From Aptenodytes patagonicus (lineage: Eukaryota; Chordata; Aves; Sphenisciformes; Spheniscidae), in contig NW_027472016.1 of NCBI RefSeq assembly GCF_965638725.1, positions 434,001-498,000 on the forward strand: a stretch of 64,000 bases of DNA, in the 5' to 3' direction. How positions within the stretch are numbered: position 1 is the first letter of the stretch; each line of letters begins with the position of its first letter. Positions 37,447 through 47,566 of the stretch are shown one piece after another. The position numbers and the translations under genes were made by a program. Under the pieces are notes generated by a model. The model was given only the letters and a program-made list of their open reading frames with translations, made no database searches and was not told the DNA's origin.

Positions 37447-38625
37447 AGTCACCTCAGGTGGCTTTCTTTTTACGTAGTTTTTGGTTTTCAAAGACGCTTT
37501 TGTGTAAACATCCTTGAGAGTTTAAGCAGGAGGGCTTCAAAGCGGGCTGAAAGAGGGCTGCAGAGCAGCCCCCTCCTGCTGCCCTGTTGTGGATCGCTCC
37601 TCTGTGCTCGGTCCCCACGGCATCGGAGGCGGTGCTGAGGTGCTGGAGTGAAACGTTAGGGTGCTGCAAAGGAGCAGGCAGTGACGGCCAAGAGGCAGAT
37701 CCTCTCCTCGGCTGCACAGTCACTCCTGTGTTTAGCAAAGTCGTTGGTTTCCAGCGGTGCCAGGGAACAGTTTGCGGTGCCTGGCACGAGCATCACAGAC
37801 TACTTGGGTCTCCTTCTGTGCTCTGAACTTGCAGAGAGCTACAGAGGTGACAAAACTTCTTGGCCAGGAAGACCCTCCTCAGGTGACCCAACGCGTGTTT
37901 GAAATCCACCTAGAGAGTATTGATCCTTGTAGAAGAGAGACGATCCCAAAGCATCAAGTTTGGATCGCTGCAACAGCTTTTGGAGTGGAAAACGATGGCA
38001 AAGTTAGAGCATTTCCGTTTTTGTTTCTCTCAGTTAAAGCATTGTCAGATGCCACAGTGATGGGCAACGTATCAAGTCTGAAGACAGCTTCCTAAGTTGG
38101 CGTTTCCGATGTCCATAATGTCTAATGAGGACAGACACAGTCTGCACAGGCCTGACATAGCTTCCTAGAGCCTGGAAGCCCTGGCACCTGGTTCTGGTCA
38201 GGCTCCTCGTTGCCTTTACTAATAATAGCAACGAAATACATATATTTTTTTTAATCTTTCTTTTTTTTTTTTTCTTTTTTTCTTTTTTTTTTTTTTTTTC
38301 CACCAGGCACCTTCATAGGAATAATAGTAAAAAGTGAAATAAGAAAAAACTCTGGCCAGGTCACCTGATGGATAAGATGCCTTCCATAAAAGGAGCCCCT
38401 CGGGGCTCAGGCATTCTTCAGCCACGTTCACCTGACCAAGCCCGCCTTGCTGTGGCATTTTGTGAAGGGCAATGAACGTCACGCTGCCCAAGCACAAGAG
38501 CTGTAGCTGAAGTGTGTGAGTGAGGAGCGGGCAGCGAAGGCACACCCTGCTCGACATCCAGCTGCCAGGATCCTCTGCTTCCCTGGGTAGCATGGGGCGC
38601 TGCCAGCTCCTGAGCCCTGACCCCG

Positions 38626-38990
38626 TGTCGTGGTTTAACCCCAGGAGGCAGCTCAGCACCACACAGACGCTCACTCACTCCCCCCCGCACCGATGGGATA
38701 GGGGAGAGAATCAGGAGGGTAAAAGTGAGGAAACGCATGGGTTGAGATAAAGACGGTTTAATAATTAAAGCAAAAGCCGCGCACGCAAGCCAAGCAAAAT
38801 AGGGAATTCATTCACCACTTCCCATTGGCAGGCAGGTGTTCAGCCATCTCCAGGAAAGCAGGGCTCCATCACGCCTAACGGTGACTTGGGAAGACAAAAC
38901 GCCATCACTCCGAACGTCTCCCCTTTCTTTTCCTTCTTCCCCCAGCTTTTATTGCTGAGCGTGACACCATGGGGTATGGAATATGAACCT
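38626..38990 (-). mobile_element. Antisense ERVL-type LTR fragment, truncated unit 5
   Basis: Same truncated LTR at the same unit position. Confidence 0.85.
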
Positions 38991-40211
38991 GTAGGAGACC
39001 AGGTGCTTTGCTACACGAGTCTCATGGACGCAGTCCTGGACCTGGAAAAAGTGGAAAAGCAACCCTCAGCAACCCAAATGTGCCAGCCAAAGCTGTGAAC
39101 AGGCACGCTTACAGCCCTGGGCAGGTTTTATTCATCTGGCTGGTGCGGCTCCGGGAAGAAGTGGGAGCTCTGCCGGCGGACAAAGAGCCCTTTGCCAGCT
39201 GCTGGGGTCTGGGAGGTGCCCGGGCCGTGGCAGCCGTGTGGCCTCAATGGGACACATCCCCGTGCAGGCCCGTGTCACAAAGGGGCAGTGAAGTGGCACC
39301 CGCCCGGCGCTTGTGACCTCACCTGGCCAGGGCTTGGGATCCCGAAAAGCGGGCCAGCGAAAGGTAGTTGGGCTGAGCCGGCCTTCGGGATAACTCGGCT
39401 CCTTCCCTTGCTACTTGCGTGCCTACTTTTTTCCAAGCATTCATCATTTACTGCCCACTTCTCCTCACCTTCCATCCTCTTTCAAAGGTAATTCTGAGTT
39501 GACTTTTGGGACAGATCGTAGAGTAGGTAGACTGGGATAAAAGTATAGGCTGGTCTATACCTTCTAGAGCTCTAGGCTGAGCTATTTACACCTCTGTAGG
39601 CTGGCCAGATATGCGCTGTGGGTAGAGTTCCTATTTGCTAATTCTTATTTCTTTACCGTATGCTAGGATAGGTAAGTAGCGGGGGTGGTAGTGCAGTCTG
39701 AGGCCTTGGGCTCAGCCTAGAATGCCAAGAAGCCCACCCTGACTGACGTGGTAGGAAGGGAGACAGAAAAGGAGCACAGCAAAGGCAGCCGTTAAAGTAG
39801 CGGCCGAAAGCTGGTCACCCCTGCATACAAGGTGGGAAGATGTGAGCTGGAGAGCCAGAGGGCTCTGCCGCTAACGCTAGCCACAGATCAGCAGCAGGTC
39901 CTCTTCGGAGAAGGCGACACGCAATGCAGTCTTTCAAAAGGGCCTTGGTCAATCGGAGTCCTGTGACAGGGACACTAGGCCCATCAGCCTGCAGCTCTGC
40001 AGCACTTCCGCTCCAGTTTCAGTACCACTGAAACACTTTTGATGGTGGATGCTGTTCTGTGGGTTGTGTTTGGGGTTTTTTTTTAATCCTTTTGTTGAGC
40101 TACAGTTATTTCTTTGCCATCAGGTGACGGGATTGGCACTGATCTCTTTCTGGAGTGCGTCCTGACATCCTTTGTCATCCAAAGCTGTCCCCTCTGTTCG
40201 TGAGAGGAGCG

Positions 40212-40236
40212 ATGGCCGCAATGGGGAACGACTCCT
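40212..40236 (+). pseudogene. Orphan exon 1 of a truncated USP42-like copy
   Basis: Identical to coding exon 1 of the full units, including the GTGAGTAA donor, but the unit ends in intron 1 and no exon 2 follows. Transcription from this copy could only splice into flanking DNA. Confidence 0.75.
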
Positions 40237-40535
40237 GTGAGTAACGACTTCACCAGCAGGCTTGGACTTTGTGAATCCCCAAAGGCAACGGACGTGGCTG
40301 GTGCTCCATCCCTGAACGTTGATGTGCTGGCAGCCTCGAGTGAATTCTGGGGCGTTTCCTGGTAGCAGCCAGACTTACCCAGGTGTTTTCGATTAGACAC
40401 AGGAAAACGCATTTTATCACTCCTCTGCCACTATGTACAAGACTTTGAAAGATGACGTTGCTCGTAGAAAGTTCTGACATCAGTAGGGTTACTTTCTGTG
40501 CTAGGTACTTGCTTGTTTTCATCAGGTTACAGTGA

Positions 40536-40655
40536 GGATGATGGGGCAGAGTGAACCCTCAGCAAGTTGGCTGATGACACCAGACTGGGAGGAGTGGCGC
40601 TTAGGCCAGGGGGCCGTACTGCCATCCCGAGTCTCCTGGGCAGGCTGGAGAGATG
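40536..40655 (+). mobile_element. CR1 fragment at the right edge of the array
   Basis: Begins with GGATGATGGGGCAGAGTG and continues CCCTCAGCAAGTTGGCTGATGA with ACCAGACTGGGAGGAGTGG, normal CR1 sequence downstream of the point where the in-array CR1 stops. Sense strand. The right limit is approximate. Confidence 0.82.
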
Positions 40656-41047
40656 TTCTGTCGTCCTCACACTGGCTCATCACCCAGTGCGCAACACAAA
40701 TTTACACACCGAGGCGAGGTATTTCCATTTCTTTTAGTCTAGTTGGCGCAAAGGAGGGAGCTAGGTGGTAGCCCACAAAAGACTAGGTCCCCGATTAACA
40801 AAACTTCACACTATTTATATTCTGTCTCCGACTGGTTAAACGATTCTCTTGCCTCTTATGCTAATTAGTCCGCATGCTCAGTCTTTCTCTTCTTTTGGGT
40901 CGGAAGGTTTCTTGAATCGGTGGACCGTGAGTCAGTGGTCGTGATCTCCCCTTGTTGGAATTAACTCTCCTTCACCTTTAGTTTCACGCTTCAGCTGTTG
41001 CAGCCAAATTCCTGTGGTTTTGCTGATAAAACAAGATATCTCCTAAC
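40656..41047 (-). mobile_element. Probable LTR on the minus strand
   Basis: On the minus strand the segment starts TGTTAGGAGATATC, has a TATAAATAG-like TATA box (reverse of 40811-40819) and ends near the CR1 boundary. Size and layout fit a solo LTR of an endogenous retrovirus. I do not recognise the family, and no internal viral genes are present. Confidence 0.45.
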
Positions 41048-41066
41048 AGCCTGATTTATACAAGCC

Positions 41067-41659
41067 TGTCCTGGTTTCGGCAGGGATAGAGTTAATTTCC
41101 TTCCTAGTTTCTGGTACAGTGCTGTGTTTTGGATTTAGGGTGAGAACAATGTTGATAACACACCGATGTTTTAGTTGTTGCTAGGTAGTGTTCACACTAG
41201 TCAAGGACTTTTCAGCTTCCCATGCTTTACCAACTGAGAAGGCTGGAGGTGCACAAGAAGCTGGGAGGGGGCACAGCCAGGACAGCTGACTCAAACTGGC
41301 CAAAGGGATATTCCATACCATGTGACGTCATGCTCAGTATATAAAGCTGGGGGAAGAAGAAGGAAAGGGTGGGACGTTTGGAGTGATGGCGTTTGTCTTC
41401 CCAACTAACCGTTACGCGTGATGGAGCCCTGCTTTCCTGGAGATGGCTGAACACCTGCCTGCCAATGGGATGTAGTGAATGAATTCCTTGTTTTGCTTTG
41501 CTTGCATGCGTGGCTTTTGCTTTACCTATTGAACAGTCTTTATCTCAACCCACAAGTTTTTCTCACTTTTACCCTTCCGATTCTCTCCCCCATCCCACTG
41601 GGGGGGAGTGAGCGAGTGGCTGCATAGTGCTTAGTTGCCGACTGAGATTAAACCACGAA
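41067..41659 (+). mobile_element. ERVL-type solo LTR A
   Basis: Starts TGTCCTGGTTTCGGCAGGGA and ends near AAACCACGA. Contains a perfect CRE palindrome TGACGTCA (41323-41330) and a TATATAAA box (41338-41345). Its 3' half matches, in reverse, the LTR fragment inside every array unit, so both belong to one subfamily. No internal retroviral coding sequence adjoins it. Confidence 0.9.
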
Positions 41660-41807
41660 AAAGCCAGGATGCCCGGTTTGTCCAGGATGTTTCTGATTGA
41701 TCATCCTTGGGATTAGATGCCATGCCAAGTATTTACTTCGAACCTCCCCAACCTTGAATAGTTAACAAAGCACTGGAGAAAATGATTGCAACATTAATCA
41801 ATGGCAG

Positions 41808-42360
41808 TGTCCAGGTTTCGTCAGGGACAGAGTTAATTTCCTTCCTGGTAGCTGGTACAGTGCTGTGTTTTGGATGTAGGACGAGAACAATGTTGATAAC
41901 GCACCCATGTTTTAGTTGTTGCTAGGTAGTGCTTACACTAGCCAAGGACTTTTCAGCTTCCCATGCTCTACCGACTGAGAAGGCTGGAGGTGCACAAGAA
42001 GCTGGGAGGGGGGCACAGCCAAACTGGCCAAAGGGACATTCCATGCCATGTGACGTCATGCTCAGTACATGAACTGGGGAAAGCTGGCCGGGGGGGCCGT
42101 TGCTTGGGGACTGGCTGGGCATCGGTCAGCGGGTGGTGAGCAATTGCACTGTGCATCACTTGCTTTCTGTATTTATTATTGTTGTTGTTGTTATTATTAT
42201 TATTATAATTTTATTTCAATTATTAAGCTGTTTTTATCTCAACCCACGAGTTTTTCTCACTTGTGCTCTTCCAATTCTCTCCCCCATCCCACCGTGGGAC
42301 GGGGGGGGAGTGAGCGAGTGGCTGTGTGGTACTTGGTTGCCGACAGGTTAAACCATGACA
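41808..42360 (+). mobile_element. ERVL-type solo LTR B
   Basis: Starts TGTCCAGGTTTCGTCAGGGA and ends AACCATGACA. Flanks GGCAG and GGCAA are a near-matching 5-bp target duplication. It has TGACGTCA (42051-42058) and an ATT/GTT microsatellite at about 42172-42214, and lacks the region shared by LTR A and the array LTR. Confidence 0.9.
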
Positions 42361-42735
42361 GGCAACGTCCTGCAAACTTACATCATCGCCATGCAGGTTA
42401 GACACCCCAAGGGAGGACGTCACCTGGACGAGGAAGGACACTTGCTGGGCAGCAGCCGCTGAACGTGGTCCTCTGAGGACACGGAGCCTCTGCTGCTGTG
42501 CACAGCTTGGAGGAGGGCAGGGTGAGGGCCAGGCCAGGCTGTCACAGTGGCATGCCAGCTCTCAGGAGCCTCCGAGCTGGAGCTGCTGAGCAGGAGCCAC
42601 GGTTCCAGCTGCTGGCTCCCTGCCCGTCCTGCTGCACCACTCAGCACTGCGCTGCAGGCAGGGCAGGCAGGGCAGGCTCCAAGAGCGCTGCCCGGTGGTC
42701 TCCACTGACGGGCTCTTCTCTATTTTCCTTTCATA
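42361..42735. other. Intervening DNA without a recognised feature
   Basis: GC-rich sequence between LTR B and a CR1 end, with a short GGGCAGGCA repeat near 42655-42690. No coding exon recognised. Confidence 0.4.
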
Positions 42736-42857
42736 GAATCATAGAATCATAGAATCATTAAGGTTGGAAAAGACCTCTAAGATCATCGAGTCCAACTGTC
42801 AACCCAACACCACCATGCCCACTAAACCATGTCCCTAAGCGCCACATCTACATGGAT
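42736..42857 (-). mobile_element. CR1 3' end, minus strand
   Basis: ATAGAATCATAGAATCAT octamers followed by TTGGAAAAGACCTCTAAGAT, the reversed 3' end of a CR1. Interrupted at 42857 by LTR C. Confidence 0.92.
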
Positions 42858-43236
42858 GAGCCAAACTGGCCAAAGGGACATTCCATACCATGTGACGTCA
42901 TGCTCAGTACATAAACTGGGGAAAGCTGGCCAGGGGGGGCCGCTGCTCGGGGACTGGCTGGGCATCGGTCGGCAGGTGATGAGCAGTTGCCCCGTGCATC
43001 ACTTGCTTTCTGTACTACTACTATTATTATTATTATTATTATTATTATTGTAATAATAATAATAGTTATTGTTGTTGTTATTATTTTATTTCACTTATTA
43101 AACTGTTTTTATCTCAACCCACGAGTTTTTCTCACTTCTGCTCTTCCAATTCTCTCCCTATCCCACTGGGGGGTGGGGGAGGAGCGAGCGAGCGGCTGTG
43201 TGGTACTCAGTTGCCGACTGAGGTTAAACCACAACA
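42858..43236 (+). mobile_element. ERVL-type LTR C, 5' truncated
   Basis: Begins inside the LTR at CCAAACTGGCCAAAGGGACA, has TGACGTCA (42893-42900) and a long ATT/GTT microsatellite (about 43010-43090), and ends AAACCACAACA. The LTR 5' half is missing. CR1 sequence lies on both sides. Confidence 0.88.
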
Positions 43237-44310
43237 CCTTGTCTTCTCCAGGCTGAACAACCCCAACTCTCTCAGCCTTTCTTCAGAGGACAGGTGTTCC
43301 ATCCCTCTGATCATTTTTGTGGCCCTCTTCTGGACCCACTCCAACAGGTCCATGTCGTTCCTGTGCTGAGGACTCCAGAGCTGGACGCAGTACGCCAGGT
43401 GGGGTCTCACCAGAGTGGAGTAGAGAGGCAGAATCACCTCCCTCGACCTACTGGCCACTCTTCGTTGGATGCAGCCCAGGATACGATTGGCCTTCTGGGC
43501 TGCGAGCACACATTGTCAGCTCACGTCCAGCTTTTCATCCACCAGTACCCCAAGTCGTCCTCCACAGGGCTGCTCTCCATCCCTTCATGCCCTAGCCTGT
43601 ATGGATACCGGGGGTTGCCCCAACCCAGGTGCAGGACCTTGCACTTGGCCTTCTGGAACCTCATGAGGTTCACATGGGCCCACTTCTCGAGCTTGTCCGG
43701 GTCCCTCTGAATAGCACCCCGTCCCTTGGGCGTGTCAACCGCACCACTCAGCCTGGTGGCATCTGCAAACTTGCTGAGGGTGCACTCAATCCCACTGTCT
43801 ATGGCATTGATGAAGATATTAAACAGTACTGGTCCCAATACGGATCCCTGAGGGACACCACTCATCACTGATCTCCATCCGGACATTGAGCTGTTGACCA
43901 CTACTCTCTGGATGCGACCATCCAACCAATTCCTCACCCACCGGACAGTCCACCCGTCAAATCCATATGTCTCCAATTTAGAGAGGAAGGATCTTCTCCT
44001 ACAGTGGGAGGGACTTTGCTCCCTCAGTTCCTGCCTTGAGGTCCAGCCACTGGAGAGGTGTGGGAAGAGAGGTTGCCAGTGAAGGCTGAGGCAAAAAAGT
44101 CCTTGAGAACCTCAGCCTTCTCCTCGGCCGTTGTTACCAGTTTGCCAGTGAGAAGATGGACAGTCTCCAGGGCAGGGTTGTTCTGAGCGACCACCATGAT
44201 CCCAACCATGGTCACCAGGCCAGCCAGCCAGGGGAGAAGACACTGGAGAGCAAAAGACTTTCTTGGGGTGCTTGGGCCACTCCAGGAACGTTGGGTATCG
44301 CCAGGGGTGG
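43237..44310 (-). mobile_element. CR1 LINE fragment with RT-coding remnants, minus strand
   Basis: The minus strand encodes CR1 ORF2 pieces: [13 protein letters not shown] (about 44110-44150), then [17 protein letters not shown] and [15 protein letters not shown] near 43400-43430. The reading frame is broken and the stretch around 43985-44040 looks deleted. Not a functional element. Confidence 0.92.
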
Positions 44311-44740
44311 TCTCCATTCTAAGGTGGGCTTTGACCAGATGTTCTCCAGCACCTTCAACCTCTCTTCTTCCTCTTCTCCTCTTGGATTTGACCTTGAAAC
44401 TATCTCAGGACTCCGGATGTCTCCACCAGAGTGGTTTTCTTCTCAGTCAACACCCAAGGTTGAGCTTGAGACCTTCTAAAGATCTAAAGGCCACCTGGAA
44501 CCATCTGAGGAGGACAAGCTTTGAGCCCACCCAAGCTCTGGAGAAGACTTGGGCAGAGGCTTCCCACCAAGGAAGGCTGGATGAGGTGAAGGGGTGTCTC
44601 AGCTAAGGGCTGAAGGTGCTGGGGGAGGTGGGGCTGCCCCACAGGAAGGTGAAGGTCCAGAAGTGGGGCTGCAGCTGGGGCCAGAGGACACGTGGGGCGT
44701 GGCGTGGGGGAGGAGAGGGTGGGGAGGGAGGGGTCTGGAT
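44311..44740. other. Intervening DNA without a recognised feature
   Basis: No convincing exon. Becomes strongly G-rich on the plus strand toward 44740. Confidence 0.4.
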
Positions 44741-44905
44741 GATGGACACACTTAGGGGGTCCCAAGGTTGTGCTTAGGGATCCAGGGGGACATGTAGGGG
44801 TCTGTGGAGCACCTAGGGGTTGCAAGGTTGCACTTAGGGGTGCAGGGGGGCACTTAGGGCCCTGGGGGAACTTAGGGGTCTAAAAGGGCAGTTAGGGGTC
44901 TGTAC
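44741..44905 (+). repeat. G-rich CACTTAGGGGTC-type tandem repeat
   Basis: About seven degenerate copies of a (C)ACTTAGGGG-containing unit spaced roughly 20-30 bp apart, each with a G run of four or more. It lies directly before the larger minisatellite. Confidence 0.75.
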
Positions 44906-46615
44906 TGGGATGGAATCCAGTCTGTACTGGGAGGGGCCCAAGGATCCAGTTTTTACTGGAATGATGGCCAGTCTGTTCCTGGAGGGGATCAGAAGATCCG
45001 GTTTGTACGGAGAGGGGGCCAAGTCCGTTCTAGGAGGGCTTAAAGGGATCCAGTTTAAACTGGGACGGGGTCCAGTCTGTACTGAGAGAGGTAAAAGAGA
45101 TCCTGTTTGAACTGGGAGGAGTCCCAGTCTGTACTGGGAGGAGATCAGGGAATCCAGTTTGAACGGGAACGGGGACCATTCTGTATTGGGAGGGGATCGG
45201 GGAATACAATCTGTAAAGGGATGGGGCCCAGTCTGCACCAGGAGTGGTTAATGGTATCCAGTTTGTGCTGGGACGGGGCCCATTCTCTACTTGGAGGGGT
45301 AAAAGGGATCCATTTTATGCTGGGACAGGGCCCAGTCTGTACTGGGAGGGAGGCAGGTGATCCAGTTTGTACTGGGAAGGGGCCCAGTCAGTACTGAGTG
45401 GGGATCAGTGGATCCAGTCTGTCCTGGGACGGGGCCCAGTCTGTACTGTGAGAGGGCCAGGTAATCCCGTTTCTAATGGGAGGGGCTCAGTCCGCAATGA
45501 GAGGGTTTAAAGGCATACAGTTTGTACTGAGAGAGGGCCCAGTTTGTAGTGGGAGGAGATCAGAAGATCCAGTTTGTTCTGAGAGGGGGCCCAGTCTGTT
45601 CTGGGAGGGCACCAGGGGATCAAGTTTGTACCTGAGCGGGGCTCAGTCTGTACTGGGAGGGGGCCGGGGGATCGAATTTCTACTGGGACAGAGCCCAGTC
45701 TGTACTGGGTGGGGATCAGTGGATGCAGTCTGTACTGGGACGGGGCCCAGTGTGTAATGGGAGAGGTTCAAGGGACCCAGTTTGTTCTGGGAGGGGGCAA
45801 GTCTGTACTGGGAGGGGTTAAATGAATCCAGCTTCTAATGGGACGGGGCCCAGTCTGTACTGTGAGAGGTTAAAGGGATCCAGTTTGTACTGGCAGGGAT
45901 CCCAGTCTGTACTGGGAGGAGTTCAAGGGATGCAGTTTGTACCGGGATGGGGCCCTGTCTGTACTGGGAGGGAATCCGGAGATCCAGTTTGTACTTGAAC
46001 GGGGCCCAGTCTATACTGGGAGGGAATCAGGGGATCCAGTTTGTACTGAGACAGGTCCCAGACTGTACTGGGAGTGGGTAAAGGGATCCAGATTGTACTG
46101 GGAGAGGGCCCGGTCTGTACTGGGTTGGTGCCAGGGGATCCAGTTTCTTCTGGGACGGGGCCCTGTTTGCACTGGGAGGGGATCAGGGCATCCAGTTTGG
46201 AGTGGGATGGGGCCCAGTGTCTACTGGGAGGGGTTAAAGGGACCCAGTTTGTACTGGGACGGGGAACAGTCTATACTGGGACGGACCACTGGATGCACTT
46301 TTGACTGGGATGGGGACCACTCTGTTTTTTGGGGGTGGGGGATCCAGCTTGTACTGAGAATGTGGCCAGTGTATACTGGGAGGGGATCAGGGAACAGAGT
46401 TTGGAGTGGGATGGAGCCCAGCCTGTACTGGGAAGGGGCCAGGGGATCCAGTTTGTAATGGAACGGGGCCCAATCTGTACTGGGAAAGGTTAAATGGATC
46501 CAGTTTGCACTGGGAAAGGGCCCAGTCTGTACTGGGAGGGGATAAATGGATCCAGTTTGCACTGGGAGGGGGCTAAGTCTGTACCGGGAGGGGATCAAGC
46601 TTGTGCTGCGATGGG
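44906..46615 (+). repeat. ~52-bp minisatellite with hairpin-forming half-units
   Basis: About 1.7 kb of degenerate tandem repeats. Each ~52-bp monomer alternates two related halves, GCCCAGTCTGTACTGGGAGG and ATCCAGTTTGTACTGGGACG, separated by GGGATCAGGGGATC-like spacers. CCCAGT and ACTGGG are exact inverted repeats around a 4-nt loop, so each monomer can fold a short stem. Open frames across it are a by-product of the period. Confidence 0.93.
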
Positions 46616-47045
46616 GCCCAATATTCCAATGCATCTAGACCCCTCTGCAAGACCTCTCGTCCCTTGAGAGAGTCGACAGCACTTCCCAGATTGGTATCAT
46701 CAGCAAACGTGCTAATGGTGCATTCAACTCCTGCATCCGGATCATTGACAAATATATTGAACAGAACTGGCCCTAGGATTGAGCCCCGAGGAACACCGCT
46801 GGTGACCGGTCGCCAGCCAGATGTAGCCCCATTCACTGTAGCCCCTTGGAGCCCTGCCCTCCAGCCGGTTTTTCACCCAGCGCACCGTGAACCTGCTCAT
46901 CCCACAGTTGGACAACTTCTCCAGAAGGATGCTGTGAGGGACAGTATCAAAAGCCTTATGAAAATCCAGAAAAAGTACATCCACCACCTTCCCTTCATCC
47001 ACAGGGCAGGGGACCTTATCATAGAAGGATATCAAATTAGTTCAA
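46616..47045 (-). mobile_element. CR1 LINE RT fragment, minus strand
   Basis: The minus strand encodes CR1 reverse-transcriptase pieces: VDVLFLDFHKAFDTVPH (near 46950-47000) and [17 protein letters not shown] (near 46750-46800), followed by a [11 protein letters not shown] motif. The frame is interrupted between these parts. Confidence 0.92.
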
Positions 47046-47087
47046 CAGGACTTTTCTTTAAGATGGGTTCACAAAGGGAAAGGGAAA

Positions 47088-47130
47088 GTCCAGAGGTCCC
47101 TTCCAACTTCAACATTTCTGTGATTCTGTG
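47088..47130 (+). mobile_element. Short CR1 3' tail
   Basis: CCAGAGGTCCCTTCCAACTT followed by TGTGATTCTGTGA is the extreme 3' end of a CR1 in sense orientation. Confidence 0.7.
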
Positions 47131-47566
47131 AGTATAAAGGAGAAAAGTCAGACAGAAAGAAGTGAACGACACAGCCTTGACTGCCAATACAGGGGGATCC
47201 TGTAGAGAGGAGCCACGCTGGAGCAGGGGAGAAGTATGGGGAGGAAGGAGTGACAGAGATGAACTGTTATGTACTGACGGAACCCCCCCATTTCCCACCT
47301 CTGCCGTGCCTCTCAGGAAAAGACTCTTTAAAAGACCAATTTCTTGGACATTTTCTTGGCGGCAGCTTTGGAGAAAGAGCTCAGCCTTCAGGCACTGCAC
47401 CTGGGACATGCCTTTTTCTTGAAGAGCTGCATTTGGACAGGTCACATTTGACACAGTGTTGTGCAAGGGTCAGATGCAACAGGATCAAGCCTCAAGAGAA
47501 ACAGTATAAACCCAGAAAATTATGTATAAGTAGGATGATCACAAGGGAAAACAGCACACTCCTGGC

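Larger units (their letters stand above)
1..38236 (+). repeat. USP42-like macrosatellite, four complete ~9.4-9.6 kb units
   Basis: Four head-to-tail units begin at 1, 9389, 19009 and 28621 (lengths 9388, 9620, 9612 and 9616 bp). They are nearly identical across exons, introns and intergenic DNA. Length differences come mainly from one missing 222-bp coding repeat in unit 1, a poly-T tract, a CCCT tract and a ~9-bp insertion near 11097 in unit 2. Phasing at the poly-T is arbitrary; the natural duplication boundary is probably inside the CR1 fragment at 8579-8596 and its equivalents. The array may extend left of position 1. Because the units differ by point variants and repeat number, they are not one sequence copied by a simple assembly error, although exact copy number in repetitive DNA is always assembly-dependent. 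Confidence 0.95.
38237..40535 (+). repeat. Truncated fifth array unit
   Basis: This segment matches unit positions 1 to about 2296: poly-T, antisense LTR fragment, 5' flank, coding exon 1 (ATG at 40212, donor after 40236) and part of intron 1. Similarity to the other units stops after the CAGT ending at 40533. The next bases belong to a CR1 element. Exons 2-12 are absent, so this copy cannot encode the protease. Its point variants mix those of unit 1 (for example at the equivalents of 952 and 1127) and unit 3 (at the equivalent of 495). Confidence 0.92.

Noticed and set aside
43207..43976. Reverse-transcriptase ORFs as genes
   Set aside because: They are fragments of CR1 ORF2 with broken frames.
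45476..46458. Repetitive ORFs (93 and 173 codons) in the 52-bp minisatellite
   Set aside because: They result from the repeat period; peptides simply repeat the translated monomer and contain no family motif.
44906..46615. CRISPR-like array
   Set aside because: Monomers are degenerate, spacers are themselves repeated, and the context is vertebrate. This is a minisatellite.
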